From UBA2883 sp050873965 (GTDB lineage: Bacteria > Cyanobacteriota > Vampirovibrionia > Gastranaerophilales > Gastranaerophilaceae): DNA of 64,000 nt. Both the position numbers and the translations under genes were made by a program. Below the pieces are notes generated by a model. It saw only the letters and a list, made by a program, of their open reading frames with translations, had not been told where the DNA came from and ran no database searches. Positions 16,613-25,663 of the stretch are shown one piece after another; positions within the stretch are counted from its first letter, which is position 1, and each line of letters opens with the position of its first letter. Location: the NCBI GenBank assembly GCA_050873965.1, contig JBNMJS010000002.1:1-64000 (forward strand), written 5' to 3'.

Positions 16613-18050
16613 TAATAGTCAATCAATTCATATAAAAAAAGATATATTAGTTAGAATTGTGGAAGCATTTTTCTCTGATGATTTTGAAAATAATGTTAAT
16701 AAAATCCCTGTAGAAATGCGTCCAAAAGGTTCAGAAACACCTTATAGATGTTGTATTCACAGCGAACGTGCAATTATTCGTGATAGAGCAATTGCCGATT
16801 TAGGTTTTGCTATGGAAGATGATGATGAAGTTAAATCTTTAGCTGATTATGCAAAAGATGCTTTGAAACGTGAAAAACCAGAAGAAAGACCATTAACAGT
16901 ATTAGAAGATGCTTGTAAGGGTTGTGTACCAAGCAAAATCTTTGTTACTGATTTGTGTAAGGGGTGTGTTGCTCGTCCTTGTCAAAGTGCATGCAGATTG
17001 GGTGCAATATCAATGAAAGATGGACGTTCTTATATTGATGGTTCTAAATGCAAAGGTTGCAAAATGTGTGTTGCAGCATGTCCTTACAATGCTATTGTAA
17101 AACTTGCAGTGCCTTGTGAAGATGCTTGTCCTGTCGGGGCAATCACAAAGAATGAAAATGGTAGAGCAACTATTGATTATGATGAATGTATTTCTTGTGG
17201 AAAATGTGTTGCAAATTGTCCATTTGGAGCAATTCACGAAAAAAGTCAAATGGTTGATATTTTGCGTGATATGAAATCTGGCAAAAAAGTCGTTGCTATG
17301 TTTGCTCCATCTATTGTTGGACAGTTTCCAGGTAATATGAAACAATTGGAAACTGCAATGATTAAGGCAGGATTTAATGATGTTTTTGAAGTAGCATTAG
17401 GTGCAGATGTTACGACCAAGAATGAGGGTGCAGAATTTGAAGAAAGAATGGAATCAGGTGAAGCCTTTATGACTACATCTTGTTGTGCCGGTTATAATGA
17501 ATTAGTAAAAAAACATATTCCTGATTTAAAACCGTTTGTATCTTCTACTCATACACCAGCATATTATACGGCTGAGATTGTTAGAGAAAAATATCCTGAT
17601 GCTAAGATTGTGTTCATTAGCCCTTGCGTTGCAAAACGTAGAGAAGTTTTTGATAATCCGAACATTGATTACGTATTGAACGCAGAAGAATTGGGAGCAT
17701 TATTTATCGGTCGTAAAATTGAAATTCTTGATTGTGAAGAACGTATAATTGAAAATAATGCATCTAAACAAGCAAGAAATTTTGCTGTATCAGGTGGTGT
17801 TGCAGATGCCGTTAAACATGTTTTGAAAGATGCTGATATGATGAAACCTTGTGTAATAAATGGTATTACAAAAGAAAGTATTAGAGATTTGAAAAAATAT
17901 GCAAAAAATGGCTCTTGTCCTGATTGTAATATGATTGAAGTAATGTGTTGTGAAGGTGGTTGTGTTTGTGGAAATGCGACTATCAATAATGAACGCAGTG
18001 CAAAGAAAATTATAGGTGAATTACTAAAAGAAAGTGAAGATTTAAAATAA
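16605..18050 (+). CDS. hydA: [FeFe] hydrogenase, group B-like
   Basis: A catalytic-type [FeFe] hydrogenase that interconverts protons and H2. An N-terminal segment has YRCCIHSERAIIRDRA, a block seen in group B enzymes. It is followed by cysteine motifs CKGCVARPCQSAC and KCKGCKMCVAACPY and by a second ferredoxin-like set CISCGKCVANCPF. The H-cluster motifs are L1 TTSCCAGY, L2 ISPCVAKRRE and L3 VMCCEGGCVCG. L1 has CCA in place of the usual CCP, a small deviation. I start it at ATG 16605, with GAGG ten bases upstream; a TTG at 16596 is too close to that site. The HydE, HydF and HydG maturases needed for the H-cluster are not in this window. Confidence 0.92.
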   Translation: MSNNSQSIHIKKDILVRIVEAFFSDDFENNVNKIPVEMRPKGSETPYRCCIHSERAIIRDRAIADLGFAMEDDDEVKSLADYAKDALKREKPEERPLTVLEDACKGCVPSKIFVTDLCKGCVARPCQSACRLGAISMKDGRSYIDGSKCKGCKMCVAACPYNAIVKLAVPCEDACPVGAITKNENGRATIDYDECISCGKCVANCPFGAIHEKSQMVDILRDMKSGKKVVAMFAPSIVGQFPGNMKQLETAMIKAGFNDVFEVALGADVTTKNEGAEFEERMESGEAFMTTSCCAGYNELVKKHIPDLKPFVSSTHTPAYYTAEIVREKYPDAKIVFISPCVAKRREVFDNPNIDYVLNAEELGALFIGRKIEILDCEERIIENNASKQARNFAVSGGVADAVKHVLKDADMMKPCVINGITKESIRDLKKYAKNGSCPDCNMIEVMCCEGGCVCGNATINNERSAKKIIGELLKESEDLK

Positions 18051-18072
18051 AAATTTAACTTTTTTTAATTAT

Positions 18073-18104
18073 AAAAAGACACTCTTATTGGGTGTCTTTT
18101 TATT
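18073..18104 (+). terminator. rho-independent terminator of the hydrogenase locus
   Basis: Arms 18073-18084 and 18090-18101 form a 12-bp stem (one G-U pair) with a 5-nt loop, ending in a T5 run. It lies 23 bases past the hydrogenase stop. Confidence 0.9.
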
Positions 18105-18199
18105 TTATTACGAATTGTAACAAATAAAATAAAATTTTTTGATTTTTTGTAAATACTTATTAAAAAAAATACTTAATAGATATATAGGTTAAGTAGTGT

Positions 18200-19000
18200 A
18201 TGAATTTTAGTGTGTATAATAATACGTTCCCCATAGGCTCACTCTATGCCAACATGACTTCAGGCATCAAGTCTTCAATGCCAGTAAACTTTAAGCATGA
18301 TGCAGTTTCTGTTGGTAGAGATTTAGATAAACTCCTAGATAACGGTGTTATTGCTGATATGATAAATTCTAACCCAGTAATCACTAAAATGTTAAAGGAT
18401 AAAAATATTCAGCCTAAAATTGATGTAGAAAACTTTAAAAAGACTACATATCAACATTGTATGGATACACGAAATAATGCAGCAGGTATTTATAACTATT
18501 TACCTGTTGATTTAAAAGCAGATGCTAATATTAAATATATTCAAAAAGGTGCATTATTACACGATATTGGAAAAATTTTAATTCCATCTAAAATCCTTAA
18601 CAAAAATGGTAGATTAACACCAGAAGAAGCAGAAGTTATGCATTTACATTCAAAACTAAGTGATGCAATGTTATCTACTCAAAATATTGAACCAGAAGTT
18701 TTGAATATTGTAAAATATCATCATCAAAATAAAAAAGGTACAGGTTATCCTGAAATAAAAAATACAATTGCAGGTTTTGATGTTAATACAGAGGTTGTAG
18801 CCTTAGCAGATAAATATGCTGCTTTAAAAGAAAAACGTTCTTATAAAGCACCAATGTCAGATGAACAAGCATTATCTATTATAAAAGAACAAGTTGATAA
18901 AGGTGAGATAAATCCAAGAGTATTTAATGCATTAGTAGGTTTTGTAAATAGTAAAACAGCCGTTCCTAATGTTGTAAAAGGAACAGCTGCTGTTGCTTAA
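18200..19000 (+). CDS. HD-GYP-like phosphohydrolase
   Basis: A 266-residue protein with an HD-GYP domain at about 80-240. An early histidine is in TYQHCMD, the metal pair is LLHDIGK (H121, D122), the second histidine pair is KYHHQNKKGTGYP (GYP at 182-184), and the closing ALADKYAALKEKRSY block is present. HD-GYP proteins hydrolyse cyclic di-GMP or related dinucleotides. Here the usual HHE-x-x-DG is HHQ-x-x-KG, so activity may be altered. No sensor or receiver domain is attached. The N terminus carries SSMPVNFKHD, similar to the short tags of other lineage-specific proteins here. The 145 bases upstream hold the hydrogenase terminator and a TATATA -10-like site. Confidence 0.85.
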   Translation: MNFSVYNNTFPIGSLYANMTSGIKSSMPVNFKHDAVSVGRDLDKLLDNGVIADMINSNPVITKMLKDKNIQPKIDVENFKKTTYQHCMDTRNNAAGIYNYLPVDLKADANIKYIQKGALLHDIGKILIPSKILNKNGRLTPEEAEVMHLHSKLSDAMLSTQNIEPEVLNIVKYHHQNKKGTGYPEIKNTIAGFDVNTEVVALADKYAALKEKRSYKAPMSDEQALSIIKEQVDKGEINPRVFNALVGFVNSKTAVPNVVKGTAAVA

Positions 19001-19013
19001 TTTATTGAATTAT

Positions 19014-20357
19014 CTATTTATCTTTTAAGAAAGATTCATAGTTTTTCGCTAATAAGTGTGTTCTAACTTGGTTAATTAAATCAAGTGCAACACCAACCAT
19101 GATGATTAGAGATGTAGCACCAATACCTTGAACAGTTGTTATTTTGGTAACATAACTTGCAAATGATGGTACCAATGCAATAACACCGAGAGCCAAAGCT
19201 CCAATAAATGTTACTCTTGATAAAATCTTATCTAATGCATCAGAGGTTGGTTTACCAGGTTTTATACCAGGAATAGATGAACCATATTTTTTAAGATTAG
19301 TAGCAATCTCTTTTGGTTGCATATTTGGCATAATTGATGCATAGAAGAATGTTAATAACACGATTAATGAGAAATAAATTATGTAATACCAAGCACCTGA
19401 TGGGCTGAACAATTTATTCATATTAAGAATAATAGTTCTAAGTGCTTCATTGTGAAGAGGTGCTTGTCCCAATACACTAAGAATAGTTGATGGGAATAAC
19501 AATATTGCAATCGCAAAGATGATAGGCATAACACCACCTGGATTTAACTTGAATGGAATAAATGTATTTACTCCACCATAAACCTTGTTACCTACTTGTC
19601 TTTTTGGATTAACAATTATAACTTTTCTCATTGCTTCTTGCATAATTACAATCAAAACCATTGTTGCAAAGAATATTGCAAGTAATGCAAACAATCCGAA
19701 TTGCAACGTTGGATCTTGTGTAACTAATTCAGCAGTTCTTTGTGAATATAGAGGAATTCCAGAAATGATACCAACAAAGATGATTAAAGAACCACCGTTG
19801 CCGATACCGTGTTCTGTAATAAGTTCTGATAACCACATTACAAGAACTGAACCAGCAGTAAGTGATGTAATTGCACTAACGTAGAACATAGTGTAATTAA
19901 CACCAGGTAATATTGCAGCTGGTAAGTGTGACATAAATACCATGAAAATTATTGATTGGAATACAGCAAGTACAACTGTGAATAATCTTGTATATTGTGC
20001 AAGTTTTCTTCTACCAGCTTCACCTTCTTCTTTTTGAAGTTTTTCAAGAGAAGGTATAACTACAGATACCAATTGAACAATAATTTGTGCAGTAATGTAT
20101 GGACCAATACCCAAAGCGAAGATAGATACTTTACCTAATGCTCCACCTGAGAATAAGTCTAGGAAACCAATAATATTGTTTCCTGCTGCAATGTTTTGGA
20201 ATACAGAGTTGTTAATACCAAATATAGGTACTTGGGCTCCGAAACGAAATGCAATAACCATCAAAAGAGTAAAAATAATTTTATTCTTTAGTCCTGATGC
20301 ATTCCACATTGCTGCTAAATCTGCACTTGTAGGCATTTTAATGTTTTGCATAGACAT
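19014..20357 (-). CDS. secY: protein translocase subunit SecY
   Basis: The channel-forming subunit of the Sec translocon, 447 residues with about ten transmembrane helices. Recognisable blocks include KIIFTLLMVIAFRFGAQVP, LGIGPYITAQIIVQL, GIGNGGSLIIFVGI, FIPFKLNPGGVMPIIFA and the C-terminal GIGATSLIIMVGVALDLINQ. It overlaps the stop of rplO by one base (TAATG) and closes the rpsE-rpmD-rplO-secY unit. The adk, map or infA genes that often follow secY are absent. Confidence 0.97.
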   Translation of the reverse strand: MSMQNIKMPTSADLAAMWNASGLKNKIIFTLLMVIAFRFGAQVPIFGINNSVFQNIAAGNNIIGFLDLFSGGALGKVSIFALGIGPYITAQIIVQLVSVVIPSLEKLQKEEGEAGRRKLAQYTRLFTVVLAVFQSIIFMVFMSHLPAAILPGVNYTMFYVSAITSLTAGSVLVMWLSELITEHGIGNGGSLIIFVGIISGIPLYSQRTAELVTQDPTLQFGLFALLAIFFATMVLIVIMQEAMRKVIIVNPKRQVGNKVYGGVNTFIPFKLNPGGVMPIIFAIAILLFPSTILSVLGQAPLHNEALRTIILNMNKLFSPSGAWYYIIYFSLIVLLTFFYASIMPNMQPKEIATNLKKYGSSIPGIKPGKPTSDALDKILSRVTFIGALALGVIALVPSFASYVTKITTVQGIGATSLIIMVGVALDLINQVRTHLLAKNYESFLKDK

Positions 20358-20812
20358 TATACTAACTCAACCTTTCCGCCAGCGGCTTCAATTTTAGACT
20401 TTGCAGATGGTGAAACGTAAGCAGCTTTAACTGTGATAGCCTTGCTGATTTCACCGTTACCTAAAACTCTTAAGCCATCGCTAGACGGATGTATTTTTTT
20501 GATTTCTTTTAATGATTCTAAAGAAATTTCTTTAACATCTAAGTCAGCCAATCTGCCAACATTGATTTCAGCCCAATTACGTCTGTTAATGATTTCGAAA
20601 CCTTTAAGTTTTGGTAATTGTCTGTAACTTGGCATTTGACCACCTTCGAAACCTCTTTTAGCAGATCTACCAGAACGTTGACCTTCACCGTTATGACCAC
20701 GACAAGATGTTTTACCGTGACCAGAAGCTCTACCACGTCCTACTCTTTTTGATTTAGAGGTTGCACCTTCAGCAGGTCTTAAATCTTCTAATGTAATTTT
20801 ATCATTTGACAT
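20357..20812 (-). CDS. rplO: 50S ribosomal protein L15
   Basis: A 151-residue L15 with the N-terminal LEDLRPAEGAT, the Gly/Arg-rich RNA-binding tract (KRVGRGRASGHGKTSCRGHNG), and the C-terminal ITVKAAYVSPSAKSKIEAAGG. It binds 23S rRNA late in 50S assembly. It is translationally coupled to secY. Confidence 0.97.
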   Translation of the reverse strand: MSNDKITLEDLRPAEGATSKSKRVGRGRASGHGKTSCRGHNGEGQRSGRSAKRGFEGGQMPSYRQLPKLKGFEIINRRNWAEINVGRLADLDVKEISLESLKEIKKIHPSSDGLRVLGNGEISKAITVKAAYVSPSAKSKIEAAGGKVELV

Positions 20813-20839
20813 TATTTATATCCTTCCTTTAATTTTTGA

Positions 20840-21025
20840 TTAATCTACGATAGATACTAAATGAGAAACTTTGTTAACCATTCCCATTATTGTTGCACTG
20901 TCGTTGTGTTCAACGATTTGATCTTTCTTGCTTAGACCCAATGCTGCAACAACTTTTCTTTGAGCCGGTGATGAACCGATTAAACTTCTAACAAGTTTAA
21001 TTTTTATTTGTTTTGTTTTAGCCAT
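20840..21025 (-). CDS. rpmD: 50S ribosomal protein L30
   Basis: A 61-residue L30 of normal bacterial length, with IKIKLVRSLIGSSPAQRKVVAALGL and the final MVNKVSHLVSI. It lies 27 bases from rplO and 49 bases from rpsE in the usual spc order. Confidence 0.96.
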   Translation of the reverse strand: MAKTKQIKIKLVRSLIGSSPAQRKVVAALGLSKKDQIVEHNDSATIMGMVNKVSHLVSIVD

Positions 21026-21074
21026 TTTTATTTCCTTTATTATTTCATGTTTATCTAATACTTAAAATAGCCGA

Positions 21075-21713
21075 CTAGTTTAATAATTCAGCCATTGTTA
21101 AACCACGTTTCTTAGCAACTTCACTAAATGGTGTTAATGATTTTAATGCTTCTAATGTAGCATTTGCAGCATTTAATGGAGAGTTAGATCCTAATGATTT
21201 AGATAAGATATTTTCGATACCAGCAAGTTCTAATACTGAACGTACAGAACCACCAGCGATAATACCTGTACCTTGAGATGCTGGTCTAAGCATTACAGCA
21301 CCTGCTCCAGAACGACCTGTAATAGGGTGTGGAATAGTTGTTTTGAAAATAGGAACTGTGATAAGGTTTTTTCTGCCATCTGTAATTGCTTTTTGAATAG
21401 CGATGATAACTTCTGATGCTTTCGCACAACCAACACCAACTTGTCCTTTTTTATTACCAACAACAACGATTGCTCTGAAACTAAGTTTTTTACCACCTTT
21501 AACAACTTTTGTTACACGGCTGATTTGAACAACTTGTTCAGACCATTCAGAAGCTGGTTTTTCTTCTTTTGTTTCAATTTTTTTCTTTCTGCCTCTAGAT
21601 TTTTTAGCAGGTTTTTCAGTTGCAACTTCTGCTGTAATATCTTCTACAGTTTCAGTAGCTGCTTCTTTTGAAGTTTCTACAACTTCAACTTCTTTCTTTT
21701 CTTCTTCAGTCAT
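21075..21713 (-). CDS. rpsE: 30S ribosomal protein S5 with long acidic/basic N-terminal extension
   Basis: The S5 core starts near residue 56 (SEWSEQVVQISRVTKVVKGG) and shows FRAIVVVGNKKGQVGVG, HPITGRSGAGAVMLRPASQGTGIIAGG and the final LTPFSEVAKKRGL. The protein has 212 residues against about 166 in E. coli. The extra N-terminal 50 are low-complexity Glu/Lys/Thr/Ala-rich, as in several ribosomal proteins of cyanobacterial relatives. An AAAGG site precedes ATG 21713. It heads the transcription unit; rplR, which normally precedes it, is absent from the window. Confidence 0.97.
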   Translation of the reverse strand: MTEEEKKEVEVVETSKEAATETVEDITAEVATEKPAKKSRGRKKKIETKEEKPASEWSEQVVQISRVTKVVKGGKKLSFRAIVVVGNKKGQVGVGCAKASEVIIAIQKAITDGRKNLITVPIFKTTIPHPITGRSGAGAVMLRPASQGTGIIAGGSVRSVLELAGIENILSKSLGSNSPLNAANATLEALKSLTPFSEVAKKRGLTMAELLN

Positions 21714-21835
21714 TTTATACCTTTCTGATTTCTAAGTGTACTACGTTACATTTAGCCTTTATTGTTTCTAAATATACCAACAATAGACCATTTAAGGTCT
21801 TCGGTAAATTATTTAGAGGTTTTACTTTTCTGACC
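21714..21835 (-). promoter_or_regulatory. structured 5' leader of rpsE-rpmD-rplO-secY
   Basis: About 120 bases of predicted untranslated leader hold three small inverted repeats: AGAGGT/ACCTCT (21815-21820 with 21833-21838), AGACC/GGTCT (21785-21789 with 21796-21800) and ATTGTT/AACAAT (21761-21766 with 21779-21784). The last two abut and could stack. This is the place where a ribosomal protein could bind its own mRNA; which one is unknown. Confidence 0.5.
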
Positions 21836-21840
21836 TCTCT

Positions 21841-21869
21841 ATAATATCTGAAACATAGCATATTTTCAA
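21841..21869 (-). promoter_or_regulatory. sigma70-type promoter of the rpsE operon
   Basis: On the minus strand, TTGAAA (21864-21869), a 17-base spacer and TATTAT (21841-21846) make a near-consensus promoter. The 147 bases from here to the divergent gene at 21983 hold a second, weaker start region (TATGTA at 21940-21945). Confidence 0.8.
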
Positions 21870-21982
21870 GTCTTATTGTTAATCTATGTAACATTTTTTT
21901 TATTCTTTGAAATCATATCAAATAAAAAAACTTTATTTTTATGTAAACACGTAGTGAAGTGTACCTATATATAGAGGCAGAG

Positions 21983-24900
21983 ATGAACTTTAATAAAGAT
22001 TTAATTCATAATCTTGAGGGTAAGAATATCTCAAGAACAATATCTGGAGTAAAATCGACAGTTGAAAAAGTTGCCGATGAACTTGTTGCTGGTACAAGTA
22101 AAGATATTTCAAAAGGTGTTGCAGCAGAAGAGTCAATGGGACGTGCTTCTTTTTCTATGTTGAATAAAGTTTCTCAACATGAATTATTTCAAAAAGTGGA
22201 TACTCTTACTAAAAAATTGGGTTTGACTGATGATTATTATGTTAAAAGTTTAAAAAATGCTTGTAGTAATACTGATGGTACTTTAAATGAAAAATTTGTA
22301 TCATTAGCAGAAGATTTTTATAAATTGGCTGATAAAAAAGATGAAAAATTAAAATTCGTTTGGGAAGGATACATTTCAAAAATGGTTGAACAATGTAAAA
22401 ATCCTGATGGAACTGTTAATAAAGACGTTAAATCTTCTGTAGAACAATTATTAAAGCACGATAAAGTTTCAGTTAGAGGTATCCCTGATATTATTGAAGG
22501 ATGTACAAATTTGAAAAGAACTCGTGAGGGCCATTTTGTAAAAGAATTTGATAAAACAACCTTTGATAAATTCAATGATTTTATGGATTTAAATGGCAAA
22601 ACTATGTTTGAACAAGATGATGTTTTTACTTTGTATCTTGGAAGAACTTTAAAAGGTTGCAGACGAGAACGAGGTCAAAGACAACAAGGTGAAGATATTT
22701 TAGTTGATAATGTTGCATTTAATTTTGCTAAAAAAATGTATGAACAAGGCGAAGATGTTTTGGATATGGAAATGTTTTTGCATTCATTTAATACATACAA
22801 AGAAGAAATTGTTAATGGTTCAAAACAATATTTCTCTAGTGGTTTTGAATTTAATCCTAATTTAAATGAATCTTGGGCAAAGAAAATGCTTGCAAGTTTA
22901 AAAGAATCTATTGGAAATGAAAAAATTATTGAAGCTTGTAAAGTCGATGGAAAAGATAATTTTCACAATCTTTTAGTTGCTGATACATTAAAAAAAAATG
23001 CTGGTTTATATGACAAAGATTGGGGATGGAATTTAGATACAACAAGTATTATTAATAATTTGAAAAATGAAAATGGTATTATTCCAACTGATAAAATTAC
23101 ATATTTTTGTAAGCCATCTGATAGTTCTCCATTTATGCGTGTTTATGATATAAATGCTTGTACTAATAAAAATGGTACTGTAAATGGTATTATTTATGAT
23201 AAAGTCCGACAAAAAGAATTGAGTTATAACAATTTGGATTTATGTCGTGTTAATGGTGAAATTAACTATGATAATATTGATGTTTTAGAACATATACAAA
23301 AAACTGTTTTGCCAAATGGTCAAAAATATTATGATTATCAAGAACGAAAAATTTTTGAATTGTTAAAAAATAAAGATGGTATTGTTGATAAAAAATTATT
23401 AGCACCGTTAGATGAATTGGCTGAAATTACGCATTTAGCACCAGAAGACTTGAAAGAATGTTTAACAGTAAATGGTGATGTTGATAGAACATTATTGGAT
23501 TTGAAAAAAGATCTTATTGTAAAAGATGGCTATTCAGCTTCAAAATTACCATCTATATGTAAAAACAAAGATGGTTCTGCTAATTTGAATGGAATTGAGG
23601 TATTAAAAAATTCATTAAATGCTGAACTAGGTAAAGATGAAAAACTATTTAGAACTTTTAAAAATGGTGAAACTTATGATTATAAAGGTTTGAACGATTT
23701 TATAAGTGAGTATTCTAAAGCAGATAAACAGTGTCGTACAAATGCTTTGAATATGTCAATTATAGGTGAATATAAGTCTGCTAATAATGATACAAGGAAG
23801 TATGATTTAGATGCTTTTAGAAATTATTTAGATGTGATGTCAAAACCAGATTTAGCACCTTTGATGCAATCTAGTACTAATGCAGAAATTGTAAAATCTA
23901 AAATTACTCCAAAAAGTTTTGATAAATACACTTCTGATGATTTGTTTATGTATTCTTATATACCAAAAGATAGTGTAAATATTCTAGAAAAGAATGGTTA
24001 TCCGGCTAGATTTTTCAGTGAATTTGGTAAAGAAAATAAATATTTTGTTGAAACATCAAAGGATATTGTTACAAAATTTGATAAAAGTTTTGTACAAGGT
24101 GACATATTGGAAAAACAATTGAAAGACGTTCAATTATCTGATGATGTAAAATCCTTGTATTCTAGAAGTAATTTAACTGAAGATATTCATGAATTGTTGG
24201 ATAATTTATCAGATGACAAGAAAAATGCTTTAACAAGAGCTTTTAAGATCGAATTTGGAGAACAAGGTATTGAGGGATTTCCTCAAAGATTTGATTTGAA
24301 TACTGTTGCTCCAACTGGACTAGAAAAAGAATTTAAATCATTAAATGAAGTAATGAATAAATTTTATTCTTCTGCTATAGAAACAAGTAATCCAGAATTG
24401 AAATCAATGTTTGAGGAATTATCTAATGGATTACCAGAATTTAGAATGCTTATAGGAAAAACAAATGATGTTGGAGAAAGAATTGATTTAAAAACAATTA
24501 AAGATTTAAAAACTTTGGTATCGGATGTTGAATATAAAAAATTGTCACCAGAAGATAAATCTGTTGCCAAGATGACAGTATTGTTGAAAAATCTTGAAAA
24601 TGTTGATTCAAAACCAAATGTTGTCCAAAAAGTATATAGAACTGACAATGATGGATATGAAGTTAAAATAGATGCTGGTTGGAAAAAATCTGCAGAATAT
24701 GCAAATGCTATTTTAGATAGATATAATATGCCAGAAAAAGACAAGTATAGAACAATTCAACTGTTAAATGATGTTGGTTGGTCAAAAGAATTGGCAAATG
24801 GTGAAATAACCTCATTTGATGTTGCAATAAATCAACGTTATAAAGGTGATGAAGTTGTATCTCCTTTGGTTGAAAAAGTTTTGACTGGTGAGTGCAAGTT

Positions 24901-25663
24901 TGATAAGTCTACAGTTATCAAAGAAACAAAAAATATTCGTAAAAATCAAGAAGTTTTGTTAACTTCAAAATTGGCAGATTTTGAACCATATATTGAAACG
25001 ACTATTATTAATGGAAAAGAACTTAAATATGTTGATTTGAATAGACCTGAATTAAGAAATAAACCTGTACTTGCTCATTTCTTAGGGTATGATTCAAAAT
25101 TCCACACTTATAATATGTTGAATAATAAGGCATATCGTTCATCTTTCTCTGCATCAATTATTAATGCTAATCAAAAGAGTAGTTGTTTTGCTGGACGTAA
25201 TGAGGGATTAGCGTTTGCTGCTGATAATGTTAATGTAGCAAATGTTCATTATACGAATATTGAATCAGGTTTTGGTAAACAATATGAGCATTTGAAAGAA
25301 TCAATGAAATCAGGCTACAACAAAGATATTAAAGATACCGTAATGAAAGAGTTAAATCTGACAGAAGATGAATATGCAGAACTAATGGAGAAAATTATTC
25401 ATTCTGATGGAACAAAAGATATTACTGATTGTGTAATAAATGGTAAAAAATTATCACGAACAGATATTATAAATGCTCATGAGTTGGGTATTTCCAATAT
25501 TACAAATTATGCTAATCAAAATGAAACAACTGTAACTAATGCTAGACCTTTTGCAACAATTGCAATAGGTGAAAACCTAAAAGATTATGATGTTTCTAAT
25601 GCTGTATCAATAGCACAGTTTAATGATATACCGTTATTGTTTAAGAAAATCTCTAGGGCATAA
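21983..25663 (+). CDS. very large helical repeat protein, 1226 aa, unknown function
   Basis: No family is recognised. There is no signal peptide and no clear membrane segment. The first 600 or so residues contain roughly ten degenerate repeats with the core C-K-N-x-D-G-x-x-N, for example ACSNTDGTLNEKF (93-105), QCKNPDGTVNKDV (137-149), ACTNKNGTVNG, LLKNKDGIVDKKL and ICKNKDGSANLNG. They are spaced about 40-90 residues apart and separated by predicted helices. The second half is less repetitive and ends in a domain with KSSCFAGRNEGLAFAADN and ARPFATIAIGENLKDYD. ATG 21983 has an AGAGG site; an upstream GTG at 21959 is less likely. Its 3' end overlaps the convergent glycosidase gene by 11 bases. 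The size and repeats fit a structural, adhesive or effector protein, but this is a guess. Confidence 0.8.
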   Translation: MNFNKDLIHNLEGKNISRTISGVKSTVEKVADELVAGTSKDISKGVAAEESMGRASFSMLNKVSQHELFQKVDTLTKKLGLTDDYYVKSLKNACSNTDGTLNEKFVSLAEDFYKLADKKDEKLKFVWEGYISKMVEQCKNPDGTVNKDVKSSVEQLLKHDKVSVRGIPDIIEGCTNLKRTREGHFVKEFDKTTFDKFNDFMDLNGKTMFEQDDVFTLYLGRTLKGCRRERGQRQQGEDILVDNVAFNFAKKMYEQGEDVLDMEMFLHSFNTYKEEIVNGSKQYFSSGFEFNPNLNESWAKKMLASLKESIGNEKIIEACKVDGKDNFHNLLVADTLKKNAGLYDKDWGWNLDTTSIINNLKNENGIIPTDKITYFCKPSDSSPFMRVYDINACTNKNGTVNGIIYDKVRQKELSYNNLDLCRVNGEINYDNIDVLEHIQKTVLPNGQKYYDYQERKIFELLKNKDGIVDKKLLAPLDELAEITHLAPEDLKECLTVNGDVDRTLLDLKKDLIVKDGYSASKLPSICKNKDGSANLNGIEVLKNSLNAELGKDEKLFRTFKNGETYDYKGLNDFISEYSKADKQCRTNALNMSIIGEYKSANNDTRKYDLDAFRNYLDVMSKPDLAPLMQSSTNAEIVKSKITPKSFDKYTSDDLFMYSYIPKDSVNILEKNGYPARFFSEFGKENKYFVETSKDIVTKFDKSFVQGDILEKQLKDVQLSDDVKSLYSRSNLTEDIHELLDNLSDDKKNALTRAFKIEFGEQGIEGFPQRFDLNTVAPTGLEKEFKSLNEVMNKFYSSAIETSNPELKSMFEELSNGLPEFRMLIGKTNDVGERIDLKTIKDLKTLVSDVEYKKLSPEDKSVAKMTVLLKNLENVDSKPNVVQKVYRTDNDGYEVKIDAGWKKSAEYANAILDRYNMPEKDKYRTIQLLNDVGWSKELANGEITSFDVAINQRYKGDEVVSPLVEKVLTGECKFDKSTVIKETKNIRKNQEVLLTSKLADFEPYIETTIINGKELKYVDLNRPELRNKPVLAHFLGYDSKFHTYNMLNNKAYRSSFSASIINANQKSSCFAGRNEGLAFAADNVNVANVHYTNIESGFGKQYEHLKESMKSGYNKDIKDTVMKELNLTEDEYAELMEKIIHSDGTKDITDCVINGKKLSRTDIINAHELGISNITNYANQNETTVTNARPFATIAIGENLKDYDVSNAVSIAQFNDIPLLFKKISRA

